From an uncultured Lachnospiraceae bacterium (GTDB taxonomy: Bacteria; Bacillota; Clostridia; Lachnospirales; Lachnospiraceae), in NCBI GenBank assembly GCA_947631075.1, contig CANRJU010000031.1:1-15251 (forward strand): DNA of 15,251 bases, in the 5' to 3' direction. Shown piece by piece: positions 12,347 through 15,251 of the stretch. Numbering within the stretch: the first letter of the stretch is position 1; every line of letters begins with the position of its first letter. The notes under the pieces were generated by a model. That model was not told where the DNA came from. It searched no databases and was given only the letters and a program-made list of their open reading frames with translations. The translations under genes were made by a program, and so were the position numbers.

Positions 12347-14350
12347 TCAGATCTTGAATCTCCGGGCAATCTCGTTTAATTTCTCCACGGATTCCACGCA
12401 CGCCTTTACGAGCTGCGCGTTCTCCGACGTCTCCTCTACTACGTTGCCGGTCTTTTCCGCGATGTCCGTAACGCCCACCGCCGACTCGTCGATGGTGGAA
12501 TTGATGCCGTTGATGGCGTCCGCGATCATGGCAATGCTGTTGTTCAGCTCGTTGACCGAATCCTCCACGTTCTTCATGCTGGTCTTTACCACATCCGCGT
12601 CGTTGTTGTACTGGACGCTCACCTCTTTGAACTGGTCGTAATCCTTCAATACCACTGACTCAAGGAATTTGGTGGTCTCCTCCATGCTGCGCACCATCTC
12701 CGCCACGGAGGCATTGACCTCCGCCACGATATTGTTGATGTTGGTGACGGAATCCGACGTCTCATTGGCGAGCTTTCCGATCTCCGAGGCAACTACGGCA
12801 AAGCCCTTGCCCGCCTCGCCCGCTCTCGCCGCCTCAATCGACGCGTTCAGCGCGAGAAGGCTGGTCTGCGAGGAAATCTGCATGATCGAATCCGTCATGG
12901 CGTTGATCCGTCCCACGCTCTCCGCCGCCTCCATGGCCTTGGCCGCCTGGGTCTTGATTGTTCCGTACATCTCCGTGGTCCTCTTGGTGGCCACGTTGGT
13001 GGACTCCTTCAGCGACACGGCTCTCTCCGTGATTTCATCCGACAGGGCCACGCCCCCCTGCGAGAGCTTCAGAATATCCTCCGCTCCGCCCTTCATGCCG
13101 TCTATGTTTCCATTGATCGTGCCGGTCGTGGCGGACGTCTCCTCCATGCCGGCTGCCAGCTCCTCTGTGGTGGCGGAGTTGTCCATGCACTCCTCGCGGA
13201 TCTTGTTGCTGACCTCCCGCACGCGCACCACGTCGTTTTGAATCTTGCTGCTGGATTCCTGGATATCGGCTACCATGCTGCGCAGCTTCTCTCTCATGCC
13301 GCTGACGGCCTTGCCGATGGCGCCGATCTCATCGCTTCTCTTTGCGATAGCTTTTGTCTTTGTATCATCCGTAAAATCTAAGTCCGCCGTCTCGTCAATC
13401 ACGCCGATCAGCTTGTGAATCGGCTTCACCAGATACCGGGTAAAGAACCACCCGATTAAAATACAGATCACCGAGATGGCGATGGCTCCGATCACTCCCA
13501 GCCACGTCATGGTCGTGACGCTTTTCAGAATTTCAGCCTTGTCCGCCGTGACCACCAGAATACTCTTGTCCGAGAGCACCTGATAACCCGCAAACTCCGT
13601 CTTGCCGTTGTACTCATACTCCACGACGGCCGGATCCGGCGTCTCGCCGTTCTGAACCCGCTCCGCTATCTGGGCAATGACCTGATTGTCTGTCTTTTGT
13701 CCTACCTTTTCATCCTCCGGATGGTATTTCACCGTGCCGAAGCTGTCCACGAGAAACGCGTAGGAGGACTCGGTTCCCTCGATTTTCAGATTCTGGAGCA
13801 TATTGGCGTACCCGTCAAAGGAGATCACGCCGCTCAAATCGATCAGACGGGCGTTGATCTGGGAGGAATAGGCCATTACCATACTCCTCAGCTCGTTTTT
13901 CACCGTCTGCGTCACGACGTTGATCGTGCTCGGTATGACAATGAGCATGGAAATCACCGACGCCAGAATAACTGCCGCCGCCACTAACGCTGTAATCTTA
14001 AATCCCATCCGCTGGAAAAAGTTGATGGAACTGCCCTGGGCGTCCGGCTTCCCGGCCTTCGCCCTCTTTAACCGGCCTGATATGCTCTTTACGGCTCCAG
14101 TCTTTTCGGTGCTCGCCTTTGCCGCTTTCACTTTCTTGGCTCTTACTTTTTTGATCTTGTCCTTCGGCGGCTTTGCTGCCGCTTTTTTTTCAGTGGCTTT
14201 CGCCTTTTTTCCCGCGGAAACATCTGCTTTCTTCGCGGAGACCGCCGCCTTCTTCTCGGCTTTTTTTGCGGCGGCTGCTGCCTTCTTCTCCGCCTTGATC
14301 CGCTTCTGTTCTTCCTTGTTGTTCTTACTTGCTGGCTTCTTCTGTTTCAT
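12347..14350 (-). CDS. Methyl-accepting chemotaxis protein with Lys/Ala-rich N-terminal tail
   Basis: A transmembrane chemoreceptor of 667 residues signalling to CheA/CheW. Residues 1-105 are an unusual cytoplasmic extension with 33 Lys and 25 Ala in the first 100 residues, like a histone H1-type tail. The first membrane segment is about 117-140; then comes an extracellular Cache-like sensor (141-280, with SSYAFLVDSFGTVKYHPEDEKVGQ split around residue 200), a second membrane segment (281-303), HAMP (about 304-360) and a methyl-accepting coiled coil. The hairpin tip reads LLALNASIEAARAGEAGKG and then FAVVASEIGKLANE, fully typical. The ligand is unknown. The ATG at 14350 follows GGAGGG by 6 bases; alaS ends 12 bases upstream, so the two are probably co-transcribed. 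The natural-looking end (RRFKI) is followed by an in-frame GGDEF remnant. Confidence 0.95.
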   Translation of the reverse strand: MKQKKPASKNNKEEQKRIKAEKKAAAAAKKAEKKAAVSAKKADVSAGKKAKATEKKAAAKPPKDKIKKVRAKKVKAAKASTEKTGAVKSISGRLKRAKAGKPDAQGSSINFFQRMGFKITALVAAAVILASVISMLIVIPSTINVVTQTVKNELRSMVMAYSSQINARLIDLSGVISFDGYANMLQNLKIEGTESSYAFLVDSFGTVKYHPEDEKVGQKTDNQVIAQIAERVQNGETPDPAVVEYEYNGKTEFAGYQVLSDKSILVVTADKAEILKSVTTMTWLGVIGAIAISVICILIGWFFTRYLVKPIHKLIGVIDETADLDFTDDTKTKAIAKRSDEIGAIGKAVSGMREKLRSMVADIQESSSKIQNDVVRVREVSNKIREECMDNSATTEELAAGMEETSATTGTINGNIDGMKGGAEDILKLSQGGVALSDEITERAVSLKESTNVATKRTTEMYGTIKTQAAKAMEAAESVGRINAMTDSIMQISSQTSLLALNASIEAARAGEAGKGFAVVASEIGKLANETSDSVTNINNIVAEVNASVAEMVRSMEETTKFLESVVLKDYDQFKEVSVQYNNDADVVKTSMKNVEDSVNELNNSIAMIADAINGINSTIDESAVGVTDIAEKTGNVVEETSENAQLVKACVESVEKLNEIARRFKI

Positions 14351-14362
14351 TCCATACCCTCC

Positions 14363-15251
14363 TTACTGCTGGATCTGCTCCCGCATGATGTCAACTGCTT
14401 TCTTTAGTGCCTCTGGAATAGCCTCTGGTTTTTTCCCTCCTGCCTGTGCCATATTCGGGCGTCCGCCTCCGCCGCCGCCCACGACCTGAGCTACCTGCCT
14501 GATGAGATTGCCGGCGTGCGCGCCCTTCTTGACGGCGCCGTCTGTGGCCATGGCAATCAGATTTACCTTTCCCTCTCTCTCACTGACAAACAGAATATAC
14601 GCATCCCCCAGCTTCTGTTTTGTCTCGTCACCCAGATCACGCATTTCGTTCATATCTATATCCTTCAATTCTTTTACAAGAATGTGAATTCCGTTTATCT
14701 CCTCGGCCCCGTCTGTCACATCTCCGGCCGCGTCCTTGGCGATCTTCGCTTTCAGCTTCGCGTTTTCCTTCTGCATATGCTTTAACTCATCCTGAAGCGA
14801 CGCCACCTTGGCCGGCACGTCGGCGGGAGTTACCCGCAGGGAAGTAGCCGCCGCCATGAGCTGCTCCTCCATCTGCTCGAAATAGTTCAGAAGTCCCGCG
14901 CCGGTCAGCGCCTCGATCCGGCGCACGCCTGCCGCGATGCCGCTCTCCGATATAATCTTAAAGGCAGATATATCCTTTGTATTTTCCACATGGGTTCCGC
15001 CACACAGCTCGGAGCTGAAATCTCCCATCTGCACCACGCGGACCACATCGCCGTACTTCTCTCCAAAGAGAGCCATGGCTCCTGTCTTTTTGGCCTCCTC
15101 TAAAGACATCTCCTGCGTCGTCACCGGAAGGGCCTCCTGGATCTCTCTATTTACAATATCCTCCACCCGCTTGATCTCCTCCGGCGTCATCGGAGTAAAA
15201 TGAGTGAAGTCAAAGCGCCGGCGATTCTGGTCCACATAGGAACCCTTTTGC
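14363..15251 (-). CDS. alaS: Alanyl-tRNA synthetase, C-terminal part (5' end beyond the window)
   Basis: The last 295 residues of AlaRS, which charges tRNA-Ala and edits mischarged Ser/Gly. The frame is open to the right edge, where QKGSYVDQNRRRFDFTHF matches the start of the editing domain. ELCGGTHV carries the Cys and His of the zinc-binding editing site, and AGVRRIEALTG follows. A coiled coil (about ELKHMQKENAKLKAKI) leads to the C-terminal DHHA1 domain with the Gly-rich VVGGGGGGRPNMAQAGG. The catalytic domain lies outside the window. The TAA stop overlaps the ribosome binding site of the MCP gene (TAAGGAGGG), a tight link between a housekeeping gene and a chemoreceptor. Confidence 0.98.
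   Translation of the reverse strand, partial: QKGSYVDQNRRRFDFTHFTPMTPEEIKRVEDIVNREIQEALPVTTQEMSLEEAKKTGAMALFGEKYGDVVRVVQMGDFSSELCGGTHVENTKDISAFKIISESGIAAGVRRIEALTGAGLLNYFEQMEEQLMAAATSLRVTPADVPAKVASLQDELKHMQKENAKLKAKIAKDAAGDVTDGAEEINGIHILVKELKDIDMNEMRDLGDETKQKLGDAYILFVSEREGKVNLIAMATDGAVKKGAHAGNLIRQVAQVVGGGGGGRPNMAQAGGKKPEAIPEALKKAVDIMREQIQQ

Noticed and set aside
12344..12352. UGA at the MCP end as a selenocysteine codon
   Set aside because: The preceding sequence is a natural MCP C-terminus and no SECIS-like hairpin is evident right after the UGA.

Overview
The window looks like chromosomal DNA of an anaerobic, butyrate-forming Firmicute of the class Clostridia, most likely a Lachnospiraceae-type gut or rumen organism. 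The reasons are the gene order thl-crt-hbd-bcd-etfB-etfA, a butyryl-CoA:acetate CoA-transferase gene beside it, strong AGGAGG-type ribosome binding sites, and a secreted family-5 cellulase. The genus cannot be fixed from sequence alone. No rRNA, tRNA, CRISPR array, insertion sequence or phage gene was seen.

Layout, left to right (all genes on the minus strand except but). Positions 1-1065 hold most of a KtrB/TrkH potassium transporter, cut by the window edge. 1095-2081 is a secreted GH5 endoglucanase, preceded by a strong intrinsic terminator at 2107-2156. 2252-8225 is the central butyrate operon, transcribed right to left as thl, crt, hbd, bcd, etfB, etfA. It converts two acetyl-CoA to butyryl-CoA, and Bcd-EtfAB probably couples crotonyl-CoA reduction to ferredoxin reduction. 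coaD (8307-8786) lies directly upstream of thl in the same direction. 8787-9105 is a divergent control region. On the plus strand, but (9106-10446) moves CoA from butyryl-CoA to acetate, releasing butyrate and regenerating acetyl-CoA. The locus therefore carries the whole acetyl-CoA-to-butyrate route plus the last-but-one enzyme of CoA synthesis. A long hairpin terminator (10506-10559) separates but from the convergent LRR gene.

The right part (10623-15251) reads leftward: the C-terminal part of alaS, a methyl-accepting chemotaxis protein with a histone-like Lys/Ala-rich N-terminal tail, a 5'-truncated GGDEF remnant starting in frame right after the MCP stop codon, and a secreted protein with fourteen 21-residue leucine-rich repeats.

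The most informative signal is in the control region. A consensus-like promoter (TTGACA, 17 bp, TATGAT) faces coaD and the butyrate genes, and its -35 box lies inside TTGTTAAAATGTTGACAA. That matches the known clostridial Rex operator pattern TTGTTAA-N4-TTAACAA at 13 of 14 defined positions. A second 18-bp palindrome of the same 7-4-7 layout, but poor match, covers the -10 box of but. I infer NADH/NAD+-responsive control of butyrate formation. I found no convincing novel defence or mobile system.
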